Assembly (NCBI GenBank): GCA_021771815.1
Contig: JAETOE010000010.1
Coordinates: 1 to 64,000, forward strand
Origin: Roseburia hominis
Lineage (GTDB): Bacteria; Bacillota; Clostridia; Lachnospirales; Lachnospiraceae
DNA length: 64,000 nucleotides
Direction: 5' to 3'
Part shown: positions 39,772-48,241 of the stretch, piece after piece
How positions within the stretch are numbered: position 1 is the first letter of the stretch
Layout: each line of letters starts with the position of its first letter
Translations under genes and position numbers: made by a program
The notes under the pieces: generated by a model
The model's database searches: none
Told to the model about the DNA's origin: nothing
What the model saw: only the letters and a program-made list of their open reading frames with translations

Positions 39772-41157
39772 ATGTCTAAGAGAGCAAATTGGAAAAGGGT
39801 AGTTTGTCTGATGACGAGCTTTTTGTGTCTGCTGCAGATGAAGCCAGCGGAAGTTTCTGCGGCGGAATATTGGCCGGAAGGACCGGAAGTAGAGTCGCCG
39901 TCTGTCATTTTAATGGAAATGTCTACGGGAACGGTGCTTTATGAGAAGAACTGTGACGAGCAGAATTATCCGGCAAGTATCACGAAGATCATGACGACAC
40001 TGCTCGCGCTCGAGAATTCTAAGATGGATGAGATCGTCACCTTTTCGGATGATGCAATTAACAATACCGAAGGTTCCGGCATATACCGCGATTACGGCGA
40101 ACAGATGACGATGGAACAGTGCCTTTACGCGGTCATGCTCAATTCCGCAAACGAATGCGCCTATGCAGTTGCGGAGCACGTCGGGGGAACAGTCGACAAT
40201 TTTGTAAAAATGATGAATGACAAGGCGGCGGAGCTTGGCTGCACAAATACACATTTTGCCAATCCGCATGGTCTGTTTGATGAAAATCATTATACGAGTG
40301 CGCACGACATGGCGCTGATTGCGAAGGCGGCTTATGAGAATGAGACGTTCCGCATTATTACGGGGACGGCGCGCTACACCATTCCGCCGACGAACAAGCA
40401 TGACGAGGAGACAAATCTGCAGAATCATAATGAAATGCTCTATCCGTTTAAGACACTGAATTACCGCTACGAATATTGTACCGGAGGCAAGACGGGGTAT
40501 ACGGATGTGGCGAGAAGTACACTTGTGACATACGCGGAAAAGGATGGCATGAATCTGGTGTGCGTTGTGATGCATACAGAATCACCAAGCCAGTGGACAG
40601 ACAGTATCAATTTGTTTGATTATGCATTTGATAATTTTCAGGTGTTTAATATCGCGGATAACGAGACGCGATATAATACTTCGGAGGCAGTGGAAGTCGG
40701 GGCGCTTAATAATAATAAGGCATTTGTAGATATTGATAAGAACGCCAAGATCGTTATGCCTAAGACGACGGAATTCGGGGATGCGGCTTCCCAGATTGTA
40801 TATGATGATATTGATGAGAACGTAGTAGGATCGATTGTATATAACTATGCAGGACGCGAGGTAGGAAGGGCGGACATTGTAAAAACAGGCGCAGAGATTG
40901 ACGGCTTCGTGTTCGACAACGAGGAGGATATGGAGAGGGAGATGAAGGAGCAGGAGAAGTCTACCGTGCACATTAATCCGTTTACGATTATTCTCGTTGG
41001 TCTTGGAATCATTGCCATTGCTGTGTTTGGATTTGCGATAAAGAAGGTCGTGGACAATTACTACATCATCAAGCACAATATGGAAGTAAAGAAGAGCCGC
41101 AGAGAGCAATTCAAGAAAATAAAGCCGAAGAGACATCGCAGGCGGCGTAGGAGATAA
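39772..41157 (+). CDS. D-alanyl-D-alanine carboxypeptidase (DacF-like)
   Basis: Start MSKRANW is chosen because GGAG lies nine bases before it; 461 residues. A signal peptide covers about residues 1-30 (cleavage near VSA-AEYW). The S11 active-site motifs are SITK at 69-72, SAN in LNSANECAYA, and KTG in CTGGKTGYTD. It trims the terminal D-Ala from peptidoglycan stem peptides outside the membrane. A C-terminal membrane helix (PFTIILVGLGIIAIAVFGFA) and a very basic cytosolic tail ending in RHRRRRRR anchor it, unusual compared with amphipathic-helix anchors. Confidence 0.9.
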   Translation: MSKRANWKRVVCLMTSFLCLLQMKPAEVSAAEYWPEGPEVESPSVILMEMSTGTVLYEKNCDEQNYPASITKIMTTLLALENSKMDEIVTFSDDAINNTEGSGIYRDYGEQMTMEQCLYAVMLNSANECAYAVAEHVGGTVDNFVKMMNDKAAELGCTNTHFANPHGLFDENHYTSAHDMALIAKAAYENETFRIITGTARYTIPPTNKHDEETNLQNHNEMLYPFKTLNYRYEYCTGGKTGYTDVARSTLVTYAEKDGMNLVCVVMHTESPSQWTDSINLFDYAFDNFQVFNIADNETRYNTSEAVEVGALNNNKAFVDIDKNAKIVMPKTTEFGDAASQIVYDDIDENVVGSIVYNYAGREVGRADIVKTGAEIDGFVFDNEEDMEREMKEQEKSTVHINPFTIILVGLGIIAIAVFGFAIKKVVDNYYIIKHNMEVKKSRREQFKKIKPKRHRRRRRR

Positions 41158-41352
41158 AAGTAAGAGAAGAAAGAAAAGCCAGAAAAGCCGGGGAGGAAGT
41201 ATCACAAACAGCGCCGGAGATGAAAGAAAGAGAAGAGAGAAAAAGCAGAGAAGTCAGAAAAGTTAGAGAAGAAGAATTACGGACGGCGCAGAAGAAAATG
41301 GTGGAAATGATATAAAACGACAGTAAGAATTACAAAATTATAATATCAGAAT

Positions 41353-41397
41353 AAAAACGACAATATTTTTTTGAAAATATTGTCGTTTTTTACTATA
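41353..41397. terminator. Bidirectional terminator
   Basis: AAAAACGACAATATTTT pairs perfectly with AAAATATTGTCGTTTTT around a short loop. It separates the carboxypeptidase gene from a converging small gene. Confidence 0.88.
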
Positions 41398-41422
41398 TAG
41401 ACATAGTATAAATTGTGTTAAA

Positions 41423-41935
41423 TTATCTGACAATTAAGCTATTTAAAAGGACTTCAAGCTGTGTCGGGTTCTTTGAGTAAAAGAGAATCCCGCCTGCCGT
41501 CGTGTGTGCCGTCAGATATTTTCCGTCAAAAAAGGGCGAACGACGGATTACGTCGAGCAGATAGGATGCAATAGCGTCGTCCGCTTTTAAGAACAGGGGT
41601 TTGTAATCTTCCATGGAACAGACTGCCGCGCCCGCTTTCTGAAAAAGGTATTGAAGTTCTTTTTCCTGCGTGAGCTGCTCTGCCGTCTTGTTCGGAATGA
41701 AATAACCGAATTCGTCCTTTGGCATATCGAGGGCGCGGATGGCGCGCTGTACCTGTTTTGTCAGAGCGTTGGAGGCAGGATAGAGTGATTCAAAATAATT
41801 CATGAAATCTGCGGCGGTGCGGAAATGCTCGTTCTTACCCTTTTCGAGGATCTCGGTCATTAGAATTCGTTTGATGATTCCCTCGCATGTCTCGCGGGAG
41901 GGGTTTTTGCGCAGAGTTGTTTTTTCGTATTCCAT
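41423..41935 (-). CDS. Unknown protein, possibly winged-helix regulator
   Basis: The ATG at 41935 (MEYEKTTLRKNPSRE) has AAAGGA in good position; 170 residues. I do not recognise the family. The N-terminal ~80 residues are basic and helical (CEGIIKRILMTEILE, ALTKQVQRAIRALDMPKDEFGYFIP) and could be a winged helix; the C-terminal ~75 residues (LFLKADDAIASYLLDVIRRS, LTAHTTAGGILFYS, LEVLLNSLI) look like an alpha/beta ligand or dimer domain. The overall order faintly resembles ArgR-type regulators, which is speculative. It is divergent from the AbiE-like pair, with a palindrome near its promoter. Confidence 0.55.
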   Translation of the reverse strand: MEYEKTTLRKNPSRETCEGIIKRILMTEILEKGKNEHFRTAADFMNYFESLYPASNALTKQVQRAIRALDMPKDEFGYFIPNKTAEQLTQEKELQYLFQKAGAAVCSMEDYKPLFLKADDAIASYLLDVIRRSPFFDGKYLTAHTTAGGILFYSKNPTQLEVLLNSLIVR

Positions 41936-42009
41936 GGTGATTCCTTTCATAAAAGTATCTTCCAAAATTTCACATATTATATTTGGAAATTATCTTAAGG
42001 TTCACAAAA

Positions 42010-42062
42010 GACATCTATATATGTCCTTATACAATTATAAGACAACATATTATTCAAAACAA
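42010..42062 (-). promoter_or_regulatory. Promoter and palindrome for the unknown small regulator-like gene
   Basis: On the minus strand TTGTTT (42057-42062) and TATAAT (42034-42039) are 17 bp apart. A GACAT...ATGTC palindrome (42010-42025) covers the expected transcription start. Confidence 0.55.
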
Positions 42063-42088
42063 GCGCAAAAAAAGACAAAAATGATAAA

Positions 42089-42117
42089 TTGACAAATGCT
42101 TGCAGATAACTTATAGT
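42089..42117 (+). promoter_or_regulatory. Promoter of the AbiE-like pair
   Basis: TTGACA (42089-42094) and TATAGT (42112-42117) are spaced by exactly 17 bp, about 84 bp ahead of the antitoxin-like gene. Confidence 0.75.
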
Positions 42118-42200
42118 AGAATTAAGAAATAAGTACCACAAAAATGTGCATGGAGCGGAGAAATTATACCAAATATTGGCACGGAAAGGTATGGAAAAAC

Positions 42201-42830
42201 ATGTCGGATTCATATGTAATAAATGAAAAAAGAGAGCTGATCTTAGACCGTGTGAAGGAGTTCATTTATCAGCATGGCGGCGTTGTGAAGAAGAGCCAGT
42301 TGAATGAACTTGGAATTGACTATCGCAGAATTTTGGATTTCGTGGAGAAGGGCGATCTTATCAGAATCAAGAACGGTTATTATTCGGTGCGGCTCAGTGA
42401 TTTTTCTGAGGAGGAATTGATCGCGCGCCTGTTTCCGGACTGTGTGCTCAATCTTGAGACGGCGCTTTACGCATATGGCTATCTGGAGCGTAAACCGTTC
42501 GGGTATAAGCTGTCGGTGGACAAGAATACGTCAAAATCGAGGTTCCGTCTGGATTTTCCGCAGGTGACGCCGCTTTACGCGGAGCCGGAGACGCTTACGC
42601 TTGGCGTGTCAGAAATTGCGTACGGCGGGGCGAGGATGAAGATTTTTGACAAAGAGCGTCTGGTCTGTGAGTGTCTGAAATATGAGGATAAGATGGAACG
42701 CGAGTGTTTTAAGGAAGGGCTGCTTGCCTATATCAGAGATCCCAAAAAGGATGTTGCGAAGTTGATGAAGTATGCAAGAGAACGGAGAGTCGTAAAAAAA
42801 GTACAGACGATGATAGGAGTATGGCTTTAA
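42201..42830 (+). CDS. AbiEi-type antitoxin / transcriptional regulator
   Basis: MSDSYVINEKRELIL at 42201 is the likely start (209 residues); the frame is open from 42144. The N-terminal ~65 residues form the winged helix typical of AbiEi (VKEFIYQHGGVVKKSQLNEL, then LDFVEKGDLIRIKNGYYSV). The C-terminal domain has YAYGYLE, the beta-rich ETLTLGVSEIAYGGARMKIFDKERLVCECLKY block and a helical end with AYIRDPKKDVAKLMKYA, all AbiEi-like. AbiEi represses its own operon and neutralises AbiEii in type IV toxin-antitoxin systems. The stop codon abuts the next ATG. Confidence 0.82.
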   Translation: MSDSYVINEKRELILDRVKEFIYQHGGVVKKSQLNELGIDYRRILDFVEKGDLIRIKNGYYSVRLSDFSEEELIARLFPDCVLNLETALYAYGYLERKPFGYKLSVDKNTSKSRFRLDFPQVTPLYAEPETLTLGVSEIAYGGARMKIFDKERLVCECLKYEDKMERECFKEGLLAYIRDPKKDVAKLMKYARERRVVKKVQTMIGVWL

Positions 42831-43742
42831 ATGAAACATACAATCATAGAAAAGGCTGCGCTTAAGGCGAAGAGTGAGGAGCTTAAGATTCCTTTTTCAA
42901 ATCTGCTTGCCGGGTATGTGCTTGAAGAACTGATGTATTTGATTGAGGATTCGCCGTTTTCCCTTTTTCTCTGGCTGAAAAACAGCAGCGTGCTTGGAAT
43001 TGAACAATACAGCAAAAAGAATATCCTGACTTTGGACTTTGCCTACACAACGGACAAGCTTGCCATGAAGAAGGAAGGCATCGTGCCGGGGCAGAAGCTG
43101 TCGCTCAAGATGGGTTATGTTATGCTGGCATATATCCTCAAGGTCGAGAAAGTGCCTGAGATTTCATGGAAGGGCAGAGCGACCGCCGGAGAAAATACGG
43201 TGGAACTTGAGATTACCGGTGAATTTGAGGAAATGCTTGTACCGATTCGGATTCGGATCACGGAGCTGGAGGAGCAGGGGCTTGTTCCGGTGAGGCGGTC
43301 ATTTCCGCTTTTCATGGAGACCGGAAAGAAGATTCCTTATCTGGGATATCCGACAGAGAGTATTCTTACGGAACGGCTATTCTATATTATTAAGAATATG
43401 GAATTGATTCCTGAGATGGGCGCCTACGATACTGCGTATCAGATTCTTTGCACGGAGGCAGTCGACGGACGTCATATTCGTGATATGCTTGGTGAGTTCT
43501 GTGAGAAGGAACTGCTTATCCCGGAAATGGCACGTGCGGAAGAGATTATTTCCTATCAGAATTACAGCTATATGAGGAAGCGTTGGGAAAAATATCTGCG
43601 CCATCGCAGCAGGAAGGAACCGTCATGGCAGGAGGTCATGACAGTGTTGGAAGGTTTTCTGCCGCGAATATGGAAGTCACTATGCGAGGACGAGGTGTTC
43701 TTCGGAGACTGGATGCCGGAGCTAGGAAGATTTTTAGATTAG
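42831..43742 (+). CDS. Divergent AbiEii-like protein, nucleotidyltransferase motif apparently lost
   Basis: A 303-residue protein whose ATG touches the stop of the AbiEi-like gene. The helical N-terminus (KAKSEELKIPFSNLLAGYVLEELMYLI) matches the usual AbiEii layout. Where AbiEii toxins have LKGGT/M...R.(S/T)xDxD, this protein reads LWLKNSSVLGIEQYSKKNILTLDF, so the glycine pair is NS and the paired acids are reduced to one Asp. Later PYLGYPTESILTERLFYIIK resembles the YxxExxxAEKL helix, with Thr-Glu-Arg in place of Ala-Glu-Lys. I read it as an inactive or altered nucleotidyltransferase fold. It overlaps the converging mobA gene by four bases. Confidence 0.6.
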   Translation: MKHTIIEKAALKAKSEELKIPFSNLLAGYVLEELMYLIEDSPFSLFLWLKNSSVLGIEQYSKKNILTLDFAYTTDKLAMKKEGIVPGQKLSLKMGYVMLAYILKVEKVPEISWKGRATAGENTVELEITGEFEEMLVPIRIRITELEEQGLVPVRRSFPLFMETGKKIPYLGYPTESILTERLFYIIKNMELIPEMGAYDTAYQILCTEAVDGRHIRDMLGEFCEKELLIPEMARAEEIISYQNYSYMRKRWEKYLRHRSRKEPSWQEVMTVLEGFLPRIWKSLCEDEVFFGDWMPELGRFLD

Positions 43743-44356
43743 TGTTTCGGAGGGCAGATGCAGTGCAGATGCCTAAGCGCCTGATAATAGTCCGTCCGTG
43801 TGTCCAGATGCGCAAACTGGACATTGGGCGGAGTTTTGGTATTTTCGGAAAGTTCCTCCTTCGTCCGGTATGAGACACTGCATTTCTCGCGTAGCGTCTG
43901 AAATGTGAACTGGTGCAGCAGCAGGCATTTCCCGATTGAGGGAATGCAGCCTTTGGAGTAGGCGGCGGCAGGTATCTCCTCGTAATTTTCCTCGGCAACG
44001 GTGCAGATGTCGGAATCACTGAGTCCTTCTAAGAGCGTCAGCGCGGTCTGCGGTTCGAGAAAAGGTATGTCGATCGGCAAAAAGAAAGCCCGCTCCTCGT
44101 CCATCATTGCCAGACCCGAGAAAACGCCCGACATTGGGCCGGCGTTCGGATAGAGGTCCGGGATTTCGGTCACCGGAAGGGATAAGGAAGTATAATCTCC
44201 CCTTGTTTTTACGGAGAGGTAGATTTTTGGAAAGTATGGCTGATATTTTTTTACCAGATATGTAAGCAAACATTCTTCTCCGAAGGGAAGAAGCGCTTTA
44301 TCGGTACCCATCCGGCGGCTGCTGCCGCCGCAGAGGATAATAAGTGCGTATTCCAT
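43739..44356 (-). CDS. mobA: MobA-like molybdenum cofactor guanylyltransferase
   Basis: The ATG at 44356 (MEYALIILCGGSSRRMG) has GGAAGGAA upstream; 205 residues. The nucleotide-binding motif LCGGSSRRMGTDKALLPFG and the segment DLYPNAGPMSGVFSGL followed by FFLPIDIPFLEP are MobA signatures. MobA adds GMP to molybdopterin to make the dinucleotide cofactor. No other molybdenum genes are in view, so a related NTP-transferase role is possible. It overlaps the AbiEii-like gene tail to tail. Confidence 0.82.
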   Translation of the reverse strand: MEYALIILCGGSSRRMGTDKALLPFGEECLLTYLVKKYQPYFPKIYLSVKTRGDYTSLSLPVTEIPDLYPNAGPMSGVFSGLAMMDEERAFFLPIDIPFLEPQTALTLLEGLSDSDICTVAEENYEEIPAAAYSKGCIPSIGKCLLLHQFTFQTLREKCSVSYRTKEELSENTKTPPNVQFAHLDTRTDYYQALRHLHCICPPKH

Positions 44357-44507
44357 GGAAATTCCTTCCTGCCGCGTCATGCGGACATGTCATTTGTAAT
44401 GTATACAAGTATCTGATATATGGCGCAAAGTATTTGTATCCATACGGAATCATTTTGCAATATGCCACCTATTATATATGGAAACTTTTGAAAAGGAAAG
44501 TGTGAAA

Positions 44508-46001
44508 ATGAAAAAAGAGCAGCCGCTTTACGATATGCTAATTTCATATGGCAGGACGGATATGTACCCGTTTCATATGCCGGGGCACAAGAGACAGCCG
44601 CTTTCCTTTCCGAATCCCTATACGGCGGATATTAGCGAGATCGACGGCTTTGACAATCTCCATCACGCGGAGGGAATCTTAAAGGAGGCGCAGGAGCGCG
44701 CCGCTGCGGTCTATGGTTCAAAGCGCTGTTATTATCTGGTGAACGGAAGTACCTGCGGGCTGCTCGCGGCAATCTGCGCCGCTGCCGGAAGAGGGGATAA
44801 GGTGCTCGTGGCGCGCGGCAGCCATAAAGCGGTGTATCATGCACTCGCGATTCAGGGACTTAATGCGGAATATCTTTATCCGGTCATCACCGGAAATGAT
44901 TTACAGGGGCAGGTTACGCCGGAGCAGGTGGAAGATGCATTGAAAGAGCATCCCGACATCCGGGCGGTCATTATCACTTCCCCCACCTATGAGGGAATCA
45001 TTTCAGATATTGCCGGAATTGCAGAGTGCGCCCATGCGCACGATGTGCCGCTTATTGTGGATGAGGCGCATGGCGCGCATCTCGGTTTTGGCGGCGGTTT
45101 TCCGGAGAATGCAGTGCGTCTCGGTGCGGACGCAGTTATCATGAGCCTGCACAAGACCCTTCCATCGTTTACACAGACAGCGCTCCTGCATCTGACTTCC
45201 GACAGAATTGCGCCGGAGCGCATCGAGCGTTACCTTGGAATCTTCGAGACAAGCTCGCCGTCGTATTTGTTCATGGCGGGTATGGATGCATGTGTGCGGA
45301 TGGTGGAAAAAGACGGAGAGCGGCTTTTTGCAGATTATAGAAAGAGGCTGGATGCGTTCTATCAAAAGACAGCGGATTTGAAATATTTGCATATCATGAA
45401 AAGAGAGGATTTGACGCCGGAGGAGGCATACGGCTGGGACGACTCCAAGCTTGTGATCTTTGCGAAACGGTTGGGAAAAACAAATATTACAAATGTAAAA
45501 TGCGGCGTTGAAAGTTCGATGTGCGCAGGTGCGGGCACGATGCTTCATGAACGCCTGCTGCACGACTATCATCTTCAGATGGAGATGGTGTCGGCGGATT
45601 ATGTACTCGGTATGACGAGTATCATGGACACGGACGAGGGCTTTGCGCGGCTGTCCGCGGCGCTGCATGAGATTGACCTGGAGCTTGCCGGGGGCATAGA
45701 GGCAGTCAGCACTCCATGTGAGCAGGGGTTCACGGCGCAGATGTACCGCAGCAATCCACGCGAAATGCAGATTTACCAGGCGATGGAACTGCCATATCAG
45801 GAGGTATCCTTTGCGGAGGCTGGGGGTGAGATGTCCGCAGATTATGTGTATCTGTATCCGCCGGGGATTCCGCTCATCGTTCCGGGCGAGGTCATCACGT
45901 CAGAGTTTTTGGAGAGAATCCGGGAATGCATCAGATACGGGCTACGTGTGGAAGGGCAGGCAAATCTTTCCGAGGAGCGGATAAAGATTGTATATTTTTA
46001 A
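44508..46001 (+). CDS. Orn/Lys/Arg decarboxylase-like PLP enzyme (YaaO type)
   Basis: The ATG at 44508 (MKKEQPLYDMLISYG) has AAAAGGAAAG seven bases before it; 497 residues. It belongs to the fold-type I PLP enzymes of the basic-amino-acid decarboxylase group. HMPGHKR near residue 21 and SEIDGFDNLHHAEGIL are characteristic, VDEAHGAHLGFG binds the cofactor ring, and the PLP lysine is in MSLHKTLPSFTQTA. Substrate among Arg, Lys, Orn is unclear. It heads the cluster that matches the Bacillus yaaO-rsmI order. Confidence 0.9.
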   Translation: MKKEQPLYDMLISYGRTDMYPFHMPGHKRQPLSFPNPYTADISEIDGFDNLHHAEGILKEAQERAAAVYGSKRCYYLVNGSTCGLLAAICAAAGRGDKVLVARGSHKAVYHALAIQGLNAEYLYPVITGNDLQGQVTPEQVEDALKEHPDIRAVIITSPTYEGIISDIAGIAECAHAHDVPLIVDEAHGAHLGFGGGFPENAVRLGADAVIMSLHKTLPSFTQTALLHLTSDRIAPERIERYLGIFETSSPSYLFMAGMDACVRMVEKDGERLFADYRKRLDAFYQKTADLKYLHIMKREDLTPEEAYGWDDSKLVIFAKRLGKTNITNVKCGVESSMCAGAGTMLHERLLHDYHLQMEMVSADYVLGMTSIMDTDEGFARLSAALHEIDLELAGGIEAVSTPCEQGFTAQMYRSNPREMQIYQAMELPYQEVSFAEAGGEMSADYVYLYPPGIPLIVPGEVITSEFLERIRECIRYGLRVEGQANLSEERIKIVYF

Positions 46002-46030
46002 AGACTATATTATACTAGAGGGTACAGCGA

Positions 46031-46612
46031 ATGGGAAAAATCTATTGTATGATGGGAAAAAGTTCGTCGGGCAAAGATACATTATATAAGATGCTTCTCC
46101 AGGATAAGGAGTTGTCGTTAAAAACAGTCGTTCCATATACGACACGTCCGATGCGCGCAGGAGAGAGAGACGGTGTAGAGTATTATTTCTGTGACGAAGA
46201 GCGGCTCGCGGAACTTGAGACAGCGGGAAAGGTCATTGAACTGAGGGCATATGATACCGTGCACGGCGTGTGGAAGTATTTTACCGTGAGCGATCATCAG
46301 ATGGAGGATGAGACGCGGGACTATCTTCTTATCGGTACGCTGGAATCCTATCAGAAACTGAAGTGTTACTTCGGAAAAGAGAGGGTTGTTCCGATATATA
46401 TTGAGGTGGAGGACGGCGTTCGCTTAGAGCGTGCCCTGCAGAGAGAGCGCACACAGAAAGAGCCGCGGTACGAGGAGATGTGCCGCAGATTCCTTGCAGA
46501 TTCTATGGATTTCTCGGAGGAGAAGCTTCGGGAAGCGCAGATTACCACCAGATTTGAAAATGAGAATTTAGAAGAAACCGAACAAAATATTAAGAAATAT
46601 ATGTTACAATAA
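46031..46612 (+). CDS. Guanylate kinase-like protein
   Basis: A 193-residue P-loop protein starting MGKIYCMMGKSSSGKDTLYKMLL. TTRPMRAGERDGVEYYF is the guanylate-kinase GMP-binding pattern. The stretch after it and the LID region are less like housekeeping Gmk, and the organism probably has a normal gmk elsewhere. In Bacillus a thymidylate kinase occupies this position, so the nucleotide specificity should be considered open. It lies 29 bp after the decarboxylase gene. Confidence 0.8.
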   Translation: MGKIYCMMGKSSSGKDTLYKMLLQDKELSLKTVVPYTTRPMRAGERDGVEYYFCDEERLAELETAGKVIELRAYDTVHGVWKYFTVSDHQMEDETRDYLLIGTLESYQKLKCYFGKERVVPIYIEVEDGVRLERALQRERTQKEPRYEEMCRRFLADSMDFSEEKLREAQITTRFENENLEETEQNIKKYMLQ

Positions 46613-46650
46613 TATTGTAGGGCGATACTTTTTGGAAAGAGGGTGGCATT

Positions 46651-47091
46651 TTGGACATTAAAGTCAATCAGGCGGCTCCGGTGACGCAGGTGCCGGATAC
46701 GGTCACGACAGAGACGGGCGACGGGACGTTTAAGTTCACGCTGGCGAGTGCCATTACGGATGCGGAGCTTCAGGCGAAGGTAGACAGCCTGTTGTCCGAC
46801 ATTACTTTTCAGGGAAACCGGATCGCCGAGCACATGGATATCCGGGATATGAGGAAATACAGGGAACTGATTCGCGAATTCATGAATGAAGTCGTATACC
46901 GTTCTCACAAGTTTTCGCGGGAAAATTTTCTCGACCGCAAAGGCCGCCACAGGGTCTACGGACTCATTAAGCTGATCGATGCGAATCTGGATGAACTTGC
47001 GCAGGAGCTTGTCAAGGATGAGAAGGATCATATTTCTATCCTGAACAAGATCGGAGAAATCCGGGGACTTCTGTTGGATATCCTGACTTAG
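46651..47091 (+). CDS. YaaR family protein (DUF327)
   Basis: A 146-residue protein with a TTG start preceded by AGAGGGTGG. The C-terminal two thirds match YaaR/DUF327: [20 protein letters not shown], then [22 protein letters not shown] and [16 protein letters not shown]. Function is unknown; Bacillus YaaR lies in the same cluster. The first 30 residues are low complexity, rich in Thr and Val. Confidence 0.88.
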   Translation: MDIKVNQAAPVTQVPDTVTTETGDGTFKFTLASAITDAELQAKVDSLLSDITFQGNRIAEHMDIRDMRKYRELIREFMNEVVYRSHKFSRENFLDRKGRHRVYGLIKLIDANLDELAQELVKDEKDHISILNKIGEIRGLLLDILT

Positions 47092-47187
47092 GGAAGCTAT
47101 TTCTTCAGAAAGCGGAAGAGTATTATCCGAGGATAGAATTCATCTGTCGGACAACCAATAGACGACAAATATAATATGGAGGGAAAA

Positions 47188-48240
47188 ATGGCAGGATTTA
47201 AGGAAATCGTAGGTCATGAGCAGATTGTCGAGCATTTGCAGAATGCCATTACCATGGATAAAGTATCACACGCGTATATTATAAACGGGCCGGATAAGTC
47301 CGGTAAGATGATGTTGGCGGAAGCGTTTGCAAAGACGCTGCAGTGCGAACGGCTTGACGGGACGATTGCAGCGGCAAAGGCAGCAGCGGATTTTGGTGCG
47401 TCAGAGGCGGGCAGCAGTGCGGTGGAACCCTGTATGGAGTGCCATTCCTGTAAGCAGGCGGACGGCAGGAACCAGCCGGATATCATCTATGTGAAGCATG
47501 AGAAGCCGAATACGATATCGGTGGATGATATCCGCACGCAGGTCAACAATGATATTGTAATAAAGCCGTACAGCAGCAGGTATAAGATTTATATTATAGA
47601 TGAAGCGGAGAAGATGAACGAGCAGGCACAGAACGCGCTTCTTAAGACGATCGAGGAGCCGCCCACATATGCCGTTCTGATACTTCTGACGACGAATGCA
47701 GCCTCATTTCTGCAGACGATACTTTCCCGCTGTGTGACCTTAAACATTAAGGTTGTGCCGGATGAGAGCATCAAAAAGCTTCTGATGAGCAAATATCAGA
47801 TTCCGGATTATCAGGCGGACGTCTGTGTGGCGTTCGCACAGGGAAATGTCGGGAAAGCGATTCAGCTCGCATCCTCGGAGGATTTCAACGAGTTGAAGGC
47901 ATCCGCGCTGCAGCTCATCAAGCGTCTGCGCGATATTGAATTGTATGAGATGACGGAGGCGGTAAAGCAGATCGGCGAGTATAAGCTCACAGTCAACGAT
48001 TACTTCGATCTGATGATGATCTGGTACCGCGACGTGCTGCTTTTTAAGGCGACGGGCGATGTGAACGGCCTTATTTTCAAAGACGAGGTGTATGATATAA
48101 AGAGGCAGGCGGAGAAGAGTTCCTACGAAGGAATCCAGACGATATTGGAGGCGCTGCGCAAAGCGCAGATTCGTCTGAATGCCAACGTGAATTTTGATCT
48201 GGTGATCGAGCTTTTATTGCTGACTATAAAGGAGAACTAA
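47188..48240 (+). CDS. holB: DNA polymerase III delta' subunit
   Basis: MAGFKEIVGHEQIVEHLQN at 47188 has GGAGGG before it and is preferred over an ATG 12 bp upstream; 350 residues. Delta' is part of the clamp loader. The pseudo-Walker A NGPDKSGKMM lacks the hydroxyl residue after lysine, in line with no ATPase activity. VKHEKPNTISVDDIR, EPPTYAVLILLTTN and the arginine-finger motif LSRC are present. The zinc-binding cysteines (LQCERL, then CMECHSC) are split by an extra ~30 residues. Confidence 0.93.
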   Translation: MAGFKEIVGHEQIVEHLQNAITMDKVSHAYIINGPDKSGKMMLAEAFAKTLQCERLDGTIAAAKAAADFGASEAGSSAVEPCMECHSCKQADGRNQPDIIYVKHEKPNTISVDDIRTQVNNDIVIKPYSSRYKIYIIDEAEKMNEQAQNALLKTIEEPPTYAVLILLTTNAASFLQTILSRCVTLNIKVVPDESIKKLLMSKYQIPDYQADVCVAFAQGNVGKAIQLASSEDFNELKASALQLIKRLRDIELYEMTEAVKQIGEYKLTVNDYFDLMMIWYRDVLLFKATGDVNGLIFKDEVYDIKRQAEKSSYEGIQTILEALRKAQIRLNANVNFDLVIELLLLTIKEN

Positions 48241-48241
48241 C

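Noticed and set aside
43739-43742. Truncation of the AbiEii-like gene by mobA
   Set aside because: The four-base tail-to-tail overlap leaves both proteins with full-looking C-termini.
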